The notes under the pieces: model-generated
What the model was told of the DNA's origin: nothing
Databases searched by the model: none
The model's input: only the letters and a program-made list of their open reading frames with translations
Part shown: positions 35,020-44,378 of the stretch, one piece after another
Numbering within the stretch: the first letter of the stretch is position 1
Layout of the letters: each line of letters starts with the position of its first letter
From: Dysgonomonas sp. 216
Lineage (GTDB): Bacteria > Bacteroidota > Bacteroidia > Bacteroidales > Dysgonomonadaceae
Length of the DNA stretch: 64,000 nt
Assembly: GCF_010501065.1 (NCBI RefSeq)
Contig: NZ_QVMM01000009.1
Span: 1 to 64,000 of the forward strand
Direction: 5' to 3'
Position numbers and translations under genes: made by a program

Positions 35020-35055
35020 AAAAGGCCACCCGTAATGGATAGCCTCTTTTTCTCT
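35020..35055 (-). terminator. Terminator between priA and rplS
   Basis: A 9-bp stem with two G-U pairs (minus strand aggctatcc ... gggtggcct) is flanked by A and T runs, so it may serve both converging genes. Confidence 0.65.
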
Positions 35056-35086
35056 TCTGCAAAGCCTTTCGGCTCTCTCAAGAAAA

Positions 35087-35449
35087 TTATTTGCTAGTAG
35101 TAGCAACTCTTTTTTCTTTGATTCTTGCTTTTTTACCTGTAAGAGCACGAAGGTAATACAATTTAGCTCTACGAACTTTACCAACTTTGTTTACAGTGAT
35201 GCTGTCGATAAATGGAGATTCAAGAGGAAAAATTCTCTCTACACCAATGTTATCAGACATTTTACGAACAGTGAAACGTTTTTTATCGCCGTGTCCTCCT
35301 ATTTTAATAACAACACCACGATATTGCTGAACGCGTTCTTTGTTACCTTCTTTAATACGGTAAGCGACTGTTACAGTATCACCACTTTTAAATTTAGGAT
35401 GCTCTTTCCCTGTGGCAAATGCTTGTTCTGCAATCTTAATTAAATCCAT
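35087..35449 (-). CDS. rplS: 50S ribosomal protein L19
   Basis: A 120-residue ribosomal protein located at the subunit interface. The conserved [43 protein letters not shown] and [12 protein letters not shown] blocks are all present, with a basic tail KKARIKEKR. It stands alone on the minus strand, between converging priA and the agu operon. About 135 bp of AT-rich sequence lies upstream of it and holds its promoter. Confidence 0.97.
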   Translation of the reverse strand: MDLIKIAEQAFATGKEHPKFKSGDTVTVAYRIKEGNKERVQQYRGVVIKIGGHGDKKRFTVRKMSDNIGVERIFPLESPFIDSITVNKVGKVRRAKLYYLRALTGKKARIKEKRVATTSK

Positions 35450-35584
35450 CTTTTTTAATAGCTATTATTGTGATTCTACGCAATATACACGGGCTTGTCC
35501 CGTCAGAGATTACGCAAAGCGGTGCAAAGATAGATATTTTTTTATAATTGACAAGTTATTGGTTTATATAATAAACACTTCGGT

Positions 35585-36460
35585 TCAATCTCTGAATCGT
35601 TTTGTCAACTCGTCAAAAGCATCGATGCGCCTGTCGCGAAAGAATGGCCACATGCGGCGTACCTCTTCCGACCGTTTCATATTTATTTCTACTACCTGTG
35701 TCTCTTCGTCCGAGTTGCTGCCTTGCCAAAGAAGTTCGCCTTGCGGACCTGCTACAAAGCTGTTGCCCCAAAACTGAATGCCGTTTGTTTGTGCTGACGG
35801 ATCGGGTTCGTAACCGGTACGGTTTACCGACACCACATGCAGGCCATTTGCCACCGCATGTCCTCGTTGCGATATAACCCATGCGCCCAGCTGGCGTTGT
35901 TTCTCTTCGTCCGAATCGGTCGATTCCCAACCTATTGCTGTTGGATATATCAACAGGTCGGCTCCTGCCAATGCCATCAGACGTGCAGCTTCGGGATACC
36001 ATTGATCCCAGCAAACCAATACTCCCAATTTTCCGACTGATGTTTCGATTGGCCGAAAACCCAAATCGCCGGGTGTAAAGTAAAACTTCTCGTAATAAGC
36101 CGGATCGTCGGGGATATGCATTTTACGGTATTTGCCAGCAATACTGCCGTTTTTTTCAATAACTACCGCTGTATTATGGTATAAACCGGGTGCGCGGCGT
36201 TCGAACAGCGAAAGAACCAATACTATGCCCAATTCTTTGGCCAATGCTCCAAATTCGTCAGTCGATTTTCCGGGTATAGTTTCCGCTAAATCAAAAATAT
36301 CAGGATCTTCAACCTGACAAAAGTAAAGCGAATTGTGCAGCTCCTGTAAAACAACTAATTCGGCTCCTTGTGCAGCTACAGCTTTTATGTTTTCTTTCAG
36401 CTTGTTTATATTGACGCTTGTTTCGGATGCATTTTTTTGTTGAACGATTCCTATTTTCAT
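35585..36460 (-). CDS. aguB: N-carbamoylputrescine amidase
   Basis: A 291-residue nitrilase-superfamily hydrolase that turns N-carbamoylputrescine into putrescine, CO2 and ammonia. The catalytic triad is visible: Glu in VVLQELHNSLYF, Lys in YRKMHIPDDP and Cys in LVCWDQWYPE. The segments AIGWESTDSDEEKQ and FWGNSFVAGPQGE are typical of this subgroup. It follows aguA by 13 bp on the same strand, so the pair forms the agmatine route to putrescine in the cytoplasm. Length is normal. The frames on the opposite strand across this gene are shadows. Confidence 0.92.
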   Translation of the reverse strand: MKIGIVQQKNASETSVNINKLKENIKAVAAQGAELVVLQELHNSLYFCQVEDPDIFDLAETIPGKSTDEFGALAKELGIVLVLSLFERRAPGLYHNTAVVIEKNGSIAGKYRKMHIPDDPAYYEKFYFTPGDLGFRPIETSVGKLGVLVCWDQWYPEAARLMALAGADLLIYPTAIGWESTDSDEEKQRQLGAWVISQRGHAVANGLHVVSVNRTGYEPDPSAQTNGIQFWGNSFVAGPQGELLWQGSNSDEETQVVEINMKRSEEVRRMWPFFRDRRIDAFDELTKRFRD

Positions 36461-36473
36461 TATATCTGATCTT

Positions 36474-37502
36474 TTATTTTACGTAGTTTTCGGGATACTG
36501 CATTGTTACACAGTGTAACGATCCGTGTTGTTTTATAATAGGCAAACAATTTATTCCGATAATCTCTCTGTCGGGGAAAGCTTTTTGTATTTGCTCCAAT
36601 GCCGGTTTGTCTTTATTGCTTTTGTAAGTAGGTACTAACACAGCCCCGTTTATTATCAGAAAATTAGCATAAGTGGCGGGTAATCGCTCTCCGTCTTCCA
36701 TTACTTTGTTAGCCATAGGGAGCGGAATCAGGTTGTATGGTTTTCCTTCGAAATCGGTAAACGATCGCAGTTGTTCTTCCATTTTTGATAATGCACCGTG
36801 ATGTTCGTCCGTTGGGTCGTCACATTTTACGTATGCAATGGTGCGCTCGTCGCAAAAGCGGGCAAGTGTGTCGATATGGCTGTCGGTATCGTCTCCGGCC
36901 AGATATCCGTAATCGACCCAAAGCACACGGTTTAAACCAAATGATTTTTTCAGGTATTCTTCCACTCCGCCTTTGTCGAGATATGAATTTCTGTTGGGCG
37001 AAAGCAGGCACTCCGAGGTGGTTAATAATGTTCCTTTTCCGTCGGTTTCGAGAGAACCGCCTTCCAGCACAAAATCTTTTTTATTTATTAATTGTACTTC
37101 GGGTGCAAAACAATTCATTTTGAATAATTCCCTGTTTATTAAATTGTCGGAATTTGCGGCAAATTTCATTCCCCAACCGTTGAATGTGAAATCGTATAAA
37201 ACGGGTTTGTCTTCAATCAGAACCGATATTGAGCCATGGTCGCGTGCCCATGTGTCGTTCGATGGAATTTCGACAAGTATCAGGTTCGACTTGTCGAAAC
37301 CGTCGCCTAATAAAAATTTTACTAAAGGCGAGTTATGGCAAACAATAATAAGTTTCTGACGTTTCAGAATTTCCTGTGCAATATTAACAAAACAAGCCGA
37401 GATTTCTTCGAGCATATATGCCCAGTCCGAAAATTCGTGAGGCCATGTCAGTTGTATTGCACTTTGCGAATACCACTCGGGCGGAAAAAATACTTTCGAC
37501 AT
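36474..37502 (-). CDS. aguA: Agmatine deiminase
   Basis: A 342-residue member of the peptidyl-arginine-deiminase-like family; it converts agmatine into N-carbamoylputrescine and ammonia. Recognisable parts are NDTWARDHGSISV, VLEGGSLETDG, YLAGDDTDSHIDTLARF and the catalytic Cys in GSLHCVTMQYP near the C-terminus. It is the first gene of the aguA-aguB operon. A 9-bp perfect hairpin (37535-37558) lies 33 bp upstream and could be part of its control region. The route supplies putrescine for polyamines. Confidence 0.92.
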   Translation of the reverse strand: MSKVFFPPEWYSQSAIQLTWPHEFSDWAYMLEEISACFVNIAQEILKRQKLIIVCHNSPLVKFLLGDGFDKSNLILVEIPSNDTWARDHGSISVLIEDKPVLYDFTFNGWGMKFAANSDNLINRELFKMNCFAPEVQLINKKDFVLEGGSLETDGKGTLLTTSECLLSPNRNSYLDKGGVEEYLKKSFGLNRVLWVDYGYLAGDDTDSHIDTLARFCDERTIAYVKCDDPTDEHHGALSKMEEQLRSFTDFEGKPYNLIPLPMANKVMEDGERLPATYANFLIINGAVLVPTYKSNKDKPALEQIQKAFPDREIIGINCLPIIKQHGSLHCVTMQYPENYVK

Positions 37503-37900
37503 ATACTGTAATTCTTATTTTTATTAAAAACTTAGTTATTCTATTTGTCTAGAATAACGATGCCGTTTAAAAGCTGTTTAAAGTCTGTTGTTTGAAAAAC
37601 CTTACATATCTGACAGCTTTTTTTACTTTTGAATGTTTTATGTAAACTGTTAGTATTCTAAATATTGAAACTATTCCAATTGTATTTGCGAGGCTTTATC
37701 CCGAAATTCTATCGATGTAGAATTAGCTTGTTATCCTAATGCCTTAAATCATGCGATTTTTCGAAAACCTGACAAACCTTACAGTTTTTATCTGTTTTTT
37801 ATAACAGTTAATAGTGTCCGATGTTTATTTTGTCGTCCCGTTTTCTATATAGATAAAACAAGGGAGTATAATACTCAGTAATTCAACCGAAAATGCAAAA
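37503..37900. other. Intergenic region between ribD and aguA
   Basis: A 398-bp AT-rich stretch with no gene. It has a perfect 9-bp hairpin (gttattcta 37535-37543, tagaataac 37550-37558), and short related motifs around aacctgaca and cagtttttatctg at about 37765-37800 that recur near 39000, upstream of ribD. These small repeats may be a minor dispersed element or chance. Confidence 0.5.
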
Positions 37901-38962
37901 TTACAAATTAATTTCCCGAATCAGATGTTTTTGTTTCGAGCCTTTAAATATTCTTTCGTTTTTCACATGTCCTTTTAGCTCGGGTGCGGGAACTCCACTT
38001 CCAAATTGTTTGTCGGCAATTTCGATAAATGCTTCATCCCATAGTTGGGCATTGATAAAACTATTGAGTAGCAGGCTGCCCCCTTCAACCAGTAGCGAGT
38101 CTATTTTCAGTTCGTTTAATTTGCTCAACAAAGTAGGTAAAAGATGCTTGTCGAACGGTATTTCTACATAAGTGACATTTATCTCGCTTGGTTGGTTGTC
38201 AGGAAGACTTTCGGTAAAGATCAATGTCCGGATACTATTGTCAAATATTTTATAATCTTTAGGTATTCGTCCTAGCCTGTCGAGAACAATACGGATAGGA
38301 TTTTTTCCATACCAATAGCGGGTTGTAAGCGAAGGGTTGTCGTTAATCGCTGTATTTGTTCCTATCATAATTGCGGCAACTTCCGAACGTAGCTTATGCA
38401 CGAGCATACGTGTAAATTCGTTTGATATTGGGGTAGGAGTGTGCAGGCTGTTTTCTGTTCGTAATTTGTCAATAAAGCCGTCTTCGGTCTGTGCCCATTT
38501 CAGATAGATATAAGGGCGTTTTTTCACTTGTGCCGAAATGAATTCCTTATTAAGCAAGCGGGCTTCGTGTTCAAGAACCCCTGTTATTACTTCAATTCCT
38601 GCGTTTTGTAGCATCCTTATTCCTCGTCCCGAAACTTCGGGGTAAGGGTCGGTCGTTGCTACAACTACTTTCGGTATTCCCGAGTCTATTATTAGTTGCG
38701 AGCAAGGTGGCGTTTTGCCATAATGTGAGCAGGGTTCGAGCGATACATAAATTACAGATTCGCGCAAAAGCGACTTATCTTTTACACTGTTTATTGCGTT
38801 TACCTCGGCGTGTGGCTTCCCGTATTCTCTGTGAAAACCTTCTCCTATTATTTTGTTGTTGTGTACAATAACAGCTCCTACCATAGGGTTAGGGCTGACA
38901 TATCCTCTGCCGTTTTCGGCGAGTTGCAAACAACGTCGCATATATTTTTCTTCGGTGGTCAT
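37901..38962 (-). CDS. ribD: Bifunctional riboflavin biosynthesis deaminase/reductase
   Basis: A 353-residue two-domain enzyme for the second and third steps of riboflavin synthesis. The N-terminal deaminase has the zinc ligands in GKPHAEVNAI and PCSHYGKTPPC; the C-terminal reductase (from about residue 140) begins KKRPYIYLKWAQTEDG and carries the RSEVAAIMIGTNTAINDNPSLT segment and LLVEGGSLLLNSF. The ATG at 38962 (MTTEEKYMRRC) fits family starts; an upstream ATG at 38992 would add ten residues that I see as non-conserved. No FMN riboswitch is recognisable upstream. Confidence 0.95.
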   Translation of the reverse strand: MTTEEKYMRRCLQLAENGRGYVSPNPMVGAVIVHNNKIIGEGFHREYGKPHAEVNAINSVKDKSLLRESVIYVSLEPCSHYGKTPPCSQLIIDSGIPKVVVATTDPYPEVSGRGIRMLQNAGIEVITGVLEHEARLLNKEFISAQVKKRPYIYLKWAQTEDGFIDKLRTENSLHTPTPISNEFTRMLVHKLRSEVAAIMIGTNTAINDNPSLTTRYWYGKNPIRIVLDRLGRIPKDYKIFDNSIRTLIFTESLPDNQPSEINVTYVEIPFDKHLLPTLLSKLNELKIDSLLVEGGSLLLNSFINAQLWDEAFIEIADKQFGSGVPAPELKGHVKNERIFKGSKQKHLIREINL

Positions 38963-39094
38963 TCTCCCAATTTCTTTGATTTGCTGTTGCAATTTACAAA
39001 AAACCTGACAGTTTTATATCTGTATCTTATTATAAAATAGCAAAGGCCGATAATTGCTATCGACCCATACTTGGTGTTACTATCATGAAAAATA

Positions 39095-39895
39095 TTACTG
39101 TTGGCGATAATGTACAATTGCCGAATCGGCTTTGAGTTCGATGTTTAATCTGGCATCTTTATTTTTAGGATTCCAATAAAGTTCTCTGGCTTCCGATTTG
39201 GGAAAATATACGCTCTTATGTCTTGAGCTTGTAAGAACTTCGACTTGTATGTCGCAATCTTTAACTTCCCACCAGTCAAGAGCGTCAAGATCGATATTTA
39301 ATGTGTCAACTTTTGATTTTTTTATGCTAAAACTATTGTTTCGTTTTATTTCAGGTGTTATTTTCTTAATACTACAGTTTTCGATATTTATTGAGCCTGT
39401 CATTTTTATATTAACATCATCTGTAACTATATTCTTTAAGTTAGCACCTAATCCGTAAACATTACTGATTATATTGATTGACGAATCGGCGGATAACTTA
39501 AGGTCCATTTTTTCAACAAACAAATTTGACTTAATATTATGATCTTCATACAATCTGTCAAGGTTTAGCTTAATAATAAGAGTATCGTTCGAGTTTTTTA
39601 TGTTGACATATGGCTGTAACTTTTTCGAATATGTAATTTCCTTTTTATTATTCGTTTTTGCTGCCGGTTCAATAAATAAACATCCTTTCAGGTAATGTTG
39701 ATTGTTCTGTTGTGTTTCATAATCCAATAAAACAACTTTGTAAGGAGCTATTTCCATGTTGACGGGATTGTTGTTCAACCCAAAATCATATTTTGGTATA
39801 CTATGATCCGCAATCCGTAAATATATTATAAAGGCTATTGTTACAGCTATAATCCCACCAATAACTCCCAGGAATATTTTAGATGTAGTTCTCAT
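39095..39895 (-). CDS. Hypothetical membrane-anchored protein in the GntR/ABC operon
   Basis: A 266-residue protein with one N-terminal membrane segment (IFLGVIGGIIAVTIAFIIYLRI) and a body of repeated short beta strands (for example INIISNVYGLGANLKNI, VNIKMTGSINIENCSI), suggesting a beta-solenoid or DUF2807-like fold in the periplasm. I cannot name a function. It is the last of four genes on the minus strand, 12 bp after the GntR regulator, so it is probably regulated with the transporter. It may be a sensor or accessory of the ABC unit, but only position supports that. Confidence 0.6.
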   Translation of the reverse strand: MRTTSKIFLGVIGGIIAVTIAFIIYLRIADHSIPKYDFGLNNNPVNMEIAPYKVVLLDYETQQNNQHYLKGCLFIEPAAKTNNKKEITYSKKLQPYVNIKNSNDTLIIKLNLDRLYEDHNIKSNLFVEKMDLKLSADSSINIISNVYGLGANLKNIVTDDVNIKMTGSINIENCSIKKITPEIKRNNSFSIKKSKVDTLNIDLDALDWWEVKDCDIQVEVLTSSRHKSVYFPKSEARELYWNPKNKDARLNIELKADSAIVHYRQQ

Positions 39896-39907
39896 ATTTT
39901 GTATTAT

Positions 39908-40273
39908 TTATTGATTCTTTTTATATTCTTCATACATTTTCATTACATCTTCCATTGTAATGTCAAGTGTATATATTTGTTTGAAAAAGTCGTTAATGTC
40001 GCTTTTCAAAAAGTTGTTTTTACGCATTTCCTTTATCCTGTTTTTTGCTCCATCGGCAACAAAATAACCGATACCTCTTTTGTTATAGATAATTTCTTGC
40101 GATTGCAAACTTTCGAACGAGCGCATAACCGTGTTGAAGTTCACTTCTACTATCGAGGCATATTCGCGTACCGACGGAATGCGTTCGGTTTCGGGGTGTT
40201 TATCGAGTAAAATCTCGTCACAAATACGCTCTGCTATTTGTAAGTATATTGCTTTGTTTTCTTTAAAATCCAT
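39908..40273 (-). CDS. GntR-family regulator, YtrA type
   Basis: A 121-residue regulator with an N-terminal winged helix (PSVREYASIVEVNFNTVMRS, NKRGIGYFV) and only a short C-terminal helical tail, the layout of the small YtrA subgroup, which controls ABC transporter operons. It starts 1 bp after the permease stop and is transcribed with the transporter, so autoregulation is likely. A possible operator with two tandem AGTGTA motifs lies ahead of the operon at 42002-42015; YtrA-type regulators are known to use AGTGTA half-sites. Confidence 0.85.
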   Translation of the reverse strand: MDFKENKAIYLQIAERICDEILLDKHPETERIPSVREYASIVEVNFNTVMRSFESLQSQEIIYNKRGIGYFVADGAKNRIKEMRKNNFLKSDINDFFKQIYTLDITMEDVMKMYEEYKKNQ

Positions 40274-40274
40274 G

Positions 40275-41141
40275 TTACCATCGTTTTATTATTTCCGATT
40301 CTTTAAACCGGAAGTATGCTAATACCCAATTGAAAAGAGAGAATATGCATAAGAAGATTAGTGATAGATTTTTAGGCATCATGTTTCCTGTGCATGCATT
40401 CATTGCTGATGAAAACTCTTTTGTGCCCTCTTCGCCGCTAAACAAAGCTGAAGTTACAAAGTAGCAAATAAGACAATACGCTATAAAAATAGCTGTTCCG
40501 GCAGCAAAGGTTTTTACCAGTGAGTTTTTAGGCCAGAATGTAGTACCCAGAATAAATAATGATTGGAAGTAGAAATAAGAACAGATTATTATAAACACAT
40601 GATACCAATTAGTGAAGAGAGTGGGTATCTCGTTACTATATCCGAATTCTGATGATATTAAATTGCTAAACTTTATAAACGGAATATTTATATCGGGGTA
40701 ACGCACCGAGCAAAATAGCACTCTTGTTGCATCACTTAGTAAGAATATTGCCGAAAAAATAATTATGAATCCTAAGGTGAATGTAACCCACCGCGATAAA
40801 TATTTTTCGAATGATGATGCAGGCAACATTAAGTATGAGATGCGCTTTACCTTATTATTTATCGGGTTCATTGCCTGTGCTGCTGCGATAAATCCAAACA
40901 CAAAAAACAGTATAATGGCATATCGTATCAAGTCGATATTTAGTTGTGCAGCATAAAATTGAAGTTCTGTGGCAGACTTATATTCTATATGATAAACTGT
41001 GGTTGAGTTCCATATAAAAATAAGAGTGAGTACTCCGTATATTGCAAGCATGTACAGCAAATATTTTTTCATGTTCTCCTGTGCGTCTTTGCAAAGAAGA
41101 AAGCCGAAGCGTTTTATGCTGAAAAAGTTATTGTTACTCAT
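40275..41141 (-). CDS. ABC transporter permease-like membrane protein
   Basis: A 288-residue membrane protein with about six hydrophobic segments (for example YLLYMLAIYGVLTLIFIW, YAIILFFVFGFIAAAQAM, FTLGFIIIFSAIFLL, FIIICSYFYFQSLFIL, AAGTAIFIAYCLICYFV, IFLCIFSLFNWVLAYF). It is encoded 7 bp after the ATPase gene and just before a YtrA-type regulator, so it should form the membrane part of the same ABC unit. Substrate is unknown; related units respond to cell-wall stress or antibiotics in Firmicutes, but that cannot be carried over here. Confidence 0.75.
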   Translation of the reverse strand: MSNNNFFSIKRFGFLLCKDAQENMKKYLLYMLAIYGVLTLIFIWNSTTVYHIEYKSATELQFYAAQLNIDLIRYAIILFFVFGFIAAAQAMNPINNKVKRISYLMLPASSFEKYLSRWVTFTLGFIIIFSAIFLLSDATRVLFCSVRYPDINIPFIKFSNLISSEFGYSNEIPTLFTNWYHVFIIICSYFYFQSLFILGTTFWPKNSLVKTFAAGTAIFIAYCLICYFVTSALFSGEEGTKEFSSAMNACTGNMMPKNLSLIFLCIFSLFNWVLAYFRFKESEIIKRW

Positions 41142-41148
41142 AGTCGTA

Positions 41149-41979
41149 TTATTTTAAATAGTCGGTTAATTTATTGGGATTTTCTAACATTGCATTAAAT
41201 AATAATTCGAGATTGAGTGGTGTTTCTTCGTCGTTATTATTTGGTAATATCAGGTTAAATCCCTGAATTGAAGGTGCGGCATATAGGGCGTCTTCTTTCA
41301 GTATGTTGTTGCTGCTCTCTACAAAACGTAACTTTTTGCAGATAGATGTAGCAGATGTGTTCATCAATATTTTGTTTTCGTCGAGTATGATTATCTGTTC
41401 CAGTAAGTTATCTACATCTTTAACCTGATGGGTTGAGATAAGTATGGTTTTATCGTCTGTCATTCCCGATGCAATAAATTTACGGAACTGGCTTTTCCCC
41501 GGAATATCGAGCCCGTTTGTCGGCTCGTCCATAACAAGCAGAGAGGTGTTGGTGGCTAAAGCAAAACTCATAAATATTTTTTTCTTTTGTCCCATCGATA
41601 AGGCCTGCAAATTTACATCGGGATCCATATCGAAGCATTCGAGGTTCTTCTTTAATTGCTCGTTGCTGAAGTTGGGATAAAATACAGAGTTTATCTTTAC
41701 GTATTTTTTTAACGATATATCGGGAAGGATAAATTCTTCGGGAACGATGAACATTTCATTTAGAGATGAAGGTAAACGATGTTTTACGTTTTTTTTGTCA
41801 TACTCTATTTTTCCCGACTTCGATGTTAACAATCCGGTCATAAGATAGAGGAGTGTAGACTTGCCGGCGCCATTTTTGCCTAACAGCCCGTATACTTTTC
41901 CTTTGTCGATAGTAAGGTCGAAATTTTCAAATACTTGTTTCTTTTTGTATTTGAAGCTGATTTTTTCAAGTGTTGCCAT
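41149..41979 (-). CDS. ABC transporter ATP-binding protein
   Basis: A 276-residue ATPase, first gene of the four-gene operon. It has Walker A LLGKNGAGKSTLL, the signature LSMGQKKKIF, Walker B LLVMDEPTNGLD and the switch His in ILISTHQVKD. The C-terminal 60 residues diverge, as is common for drug- or lipid-type exporters. It acts at the inner membrane with the next protein. A cluster of AGTGTA motifs upstream (42002-42015) is a candidate site for the co-encoded GntR regulator. Confidence 0.9.
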   Translation of the reverse strand: MATLEKISFKYKKKQVFENFDLTIDKGKVYGLLGKNGAGKSTLLYLMTGLLTSKSGKIEYDKKNVKHRLPSSLNEMFIVPEEFILPDISLKKYVKINSVFYPNFSNEQLKKNLECFDMDPDVNLQALSMGQKKKIFMSFALATNTSLLVMDEPTNGLDIPGKSQFRKFIASGMTDDKTILISTHQVKDVDNLLEQIIILDENKILMNTSATSICKKLRFVESSNNILKEDALYAAPSIQGFNLILPNNNDEETPLNLELLFNAMLENPNKLTDYLK

Positions 41980-42001
41980 AGTGATATTATATATGTTGTA
42001 T

Positions 42002-42015
42002 AGTGTAATAGTGTA
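42002..42015. promoter_or_regulatory. Possible YtrA-type operator (tandem AGTGTA)
   Basis: AGTGTA occurs at 42002-42007 and again at 42010-42015, followed by ttagtatac, 23 bp ahead of the ABC operon start codon. YtrA-type regulators use AGTGTA half-sites, but usually as an inverted pair with a spacer, so this is only suggestive. Confidence 0.3.
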
Positions 42016-42158
42016 TTAGTATACGGCAAATGCATTTATTATTTTTTACTAAACAATACCTTTTCCGAAAAAATGTGATAATATTTAGTATATCCGGTTT
42101 ATTTTTCCCGATACCGATTTAATATTATTGCCCGTAACAGCTTGTAATTAAAAACAGT

Positions 42159-42166
42159 TATATTTG
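42159..42166 (+). promoter_or_regulatory. -7 box (TAnnTTTG) for the Sua5-type gene
   Basis: TATATTTG, 37 bp before the ATG at 42204. It lies between two divergent transcription units. Confidence 0.45.
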
Positions 42167-42203
42167 TATTCTGTCCTGTATAAATGCTTAAGATTGTTTG
42201 AAT

Positions 42204-42812
42204 ATGTTAGTGAAAATATATCCTGAAAACCCCAGCCAAAAAGAGATTGATCGCATAGTTAAGATTCTGCGCGATGGTGGTTTGGTTATTTATCCTACCG
42301 ATACGGTTTATGCTATGGGTTGCGATGCATTAAATGTGCGTGCCGTGGAGCAGATATGTAAACTGAAAGGCATTAATCCGCAACGCAGCAATTTGTCTAT
42401 TATCTGTTACGATCTGAGTGATGTAAGCGAATATGCCAGAATGGATAATAATATATTCAAACTGATGAAAAGAAATCTTCCGGGTCCGTTTACTTTTATT
42501 CTGAATACAACAAGCGTGTTGCCGAAGATATATAAAAACCGAAAGACGGTAGGTGTACGTATCCCCGATAATAATATTATTCGTGAGCTTGTCCGCAACT
42601 TGGGAAACCCCATTATGACTACTTCGATAAAAGATGACGATGAGGTGTTGGAATACACAACCGACCCAGAATTAATTTATGAAAAATACAACCATCAGAT
42701 TGATGCGATGATTGATGGAGGATATGGAGACATAAGCCCTTCTACTATTGTGAACTGTACAGAGGCTGAACCCGAAATAATACGACAAGGTAAAGGGGAA
42801 CTTATTTTGTAG
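42204..42812 (+). CDS. Sua5/YciO/YrdC-family L-threonylcarbamoyladenylate synthase-like protein
   Basis: A 202-residue protein starting at the ATG at 42204; a TTG at 42198 is a poorer choice. It carries the YrdC-fold motifs LRDGGLVIYPTDTVYAMGCD, the KGINPQRSNLSIICYD segment, LPGPFTFIL and VGVRIPDN, and GDISPSTIVNC near the end. The family makes threonylcarbamoyl-AMP for the t6A37 base of tRNA; some YciO-type members have a less certain role and this copy is of the short kind without a Sua5 C-terminal domain. It stands upstream of the protease and threonine operon on the same strand. Confidence 0.85.
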   Translation: MLVKIYPENPSQKEIDRIVKILRDGGLVIYPTDTVYAMGCDALNVRAVEQICKLKGINPQRSNLSIICYDLSDVSEYARMDNNIFKLMKRNLPGPFTFILNTTSVLPKIYKNRKTVGVRIPDNNIIRELVRNLGNPIMTTSIKDDDEVLEYTTDPELIYEKYNHQIDAMIDGGYGDISPSTIVNCTEAEPEIIRQGKGELIL

Positions 42813-42884
42813 TAACAGATTAAAGATTTATTTTTGTAAACATATAATCAAATAGACAATATTATGCATATTAAATATATAAAT

Positions 42885-44351
42885 ATGAAACTTAACAGAC
42901 AACTTTACATTCTAACTGTAACCTTATTTGCTTTTTTGTTTGTGTCGTGTTCCAATAATGACGATGATTTTGATCCAGTTCATGATTATGTAAATAACTG
43001 GATATACGAAATTATGGATGCATGGTATTATTGGGATGATAAAATGCCTGCAAATCCGGATACAACGAAAGATCCCGAAAGCTTTTTTAAATCGTTACTA
43101 TATACATATAATAAACAAACCAATCCTGAGGGCGACCGTTTTTCGTGGATACAGAAAAACTATGTCGATTTGTTGAATGCATTGAATGGGGTAACGCCTA
43201 CCGATGTTGGTTTTGAGTATCTTGCCGCTTACCGAAAAAACTCGAATGCGATAGATTATTGGGTGTGTTACGTAAAACCAAATACCGATGCGTATGCTAA
43301 AGGCCTGCGAAGAGGAGATAAGATATCTACTGTAGACGGGGTAGCGATTACCAAAGACAATTACGCATCGTTGCTGAGGGCAGGAAAGTCGGAGTATGAG
43401 CTGAAAGTGTTAAATCCGGCAACGGATGAAACGAGAACTATAATCGTTACTGTAGAGCAAAATTATGCCGAGAATCCTGTATATTACTCAAACACATATG
43501 ATGTTGACGGTAAAAAAATAGGTTATCTTATGTATAACTTTTTTGCTGTAGATAAAGGAGATAACCGAGGTGCTTATGATATAGCCTTGAATAATGTTCT
43601 GACAGAGTTTTATAATGATAATATTACAGACTTAGTTCTGGATTTACGTTATAATACAGGTGGAATTATTACCAGTACTGTACGATTGGCCAGTGCGCTT
43701 GTACCTGACCGTAGTACGGAGAAGAAATTCAATATAAAAAAGTATAATCCAACCGTAACAGCCTATTATCAGGAGAAAGAGGGTGATAAATTCTTTTATG
43801 ACAGTTTTGTAGATAATTTTACAATTTCGAATACAACTTACAATATTCCCCGCTTAGGAGACAAAATAGGCAAACTGTATATTCTGACATCTGCTAACAC
43901 AGCTTCGGCAAGTGAGTTAATTATAAACGGATTAAGGCCTTATATGGATGTGTTTTTGATTGGAGACGTAACTTATGGTAAAAATGTAGGTTCTATAACG
44001 TTTTATGAAGAAAACAAATCTTACAATAAATGGGGCTTACAGCCTATAGTTGTCAGAACATACAATGCAAATAATGAATCGGATTATAATACCGGATTCG
44101 AACCAGATGTAGCTATAGACGAGATTTTGAATGCTCTGGATAACGATGATATGTTGTACCCTATAGGTGATAAAGATAACGAGATTATGCTGAAAATGGC
44201 TATCGATATAATAACCGGTAACAATGCCTATACAACAACAGTGAAAAGCAGTCGTTTAGATTCTTCACTGAAAAAGGGCTCGTCGCTCGAACAGAAGCCG
44301 GGTGCATTCCAGATGGTATTTGAGACTCCCGAGTTGCAATTGAATAAGTAA
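42885..44351 (+). CDS. S41-family C-terminal processing peptidase lipoprotein
   Basis: A 488-residue predicted lipoprotein with signal and lipobox (LFAFLFVSCSNN) when started at the ATG at 42885; an upstream ATG at 42864 would delay the signal peptide. A PDZ domain (about residues 105-205, DVGFEYLA ... GLRRGDKISTVDGV) precedes the S41 domain with VLDLRYNTGG, the nucleophile Ser motif SANTASASELI and the Lys general base in GDVTYGKNVGS. The protein should act in the periplasm or on the outer membrane surface. The gene ends 27 bp before thrA, so read-through into the threonine operon is possible. Confidence 0.88.
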   Translation: MKLNRQLYILTVTLFAFLFVSCSNNDDDFDPVHDYVNNWIYEIMDAWYYWDDKMPANPDTTKDPESFFKSLLYTYNKQTNPEGDRFSWIQKNYVDLLNALNGVTPTDVGFEYLAAYRKNSNAIDYWVCYVKPNTDAYAKGLRRGDKISTVDGVAITKDNYASLLRAGKSEYELKVLNPATDETRTIIVTVEQNYAENPVYYSNTYDVDGKKIGYLMYNFFAVDKGDNRGAYDIALNNVLTEFYNDNITDLVLDLRYNTGGIITSTVRLASALVPDRSTEKKFNIKKYNPTVTAYYQEKEGDKFFYDSFVDNFTISNTTYNIPRLGDKIGKLYILTSANTASASELIINGLRPYMDVFLIGDVTYGKNVGSITFYEENKSYNKWGLQPIVVRTYNANNESDYNTGFEPDVAIDEILNALDNDDMLYPIGDKDNEIMLKMAIDIITGNNAYTTTVKSSRLDSSLKKGSSLEQKPGAFQMVFETPELQLNK

Positions 44352-44378
44352 AACAGAAAAGAAAACCAATAACAACCA

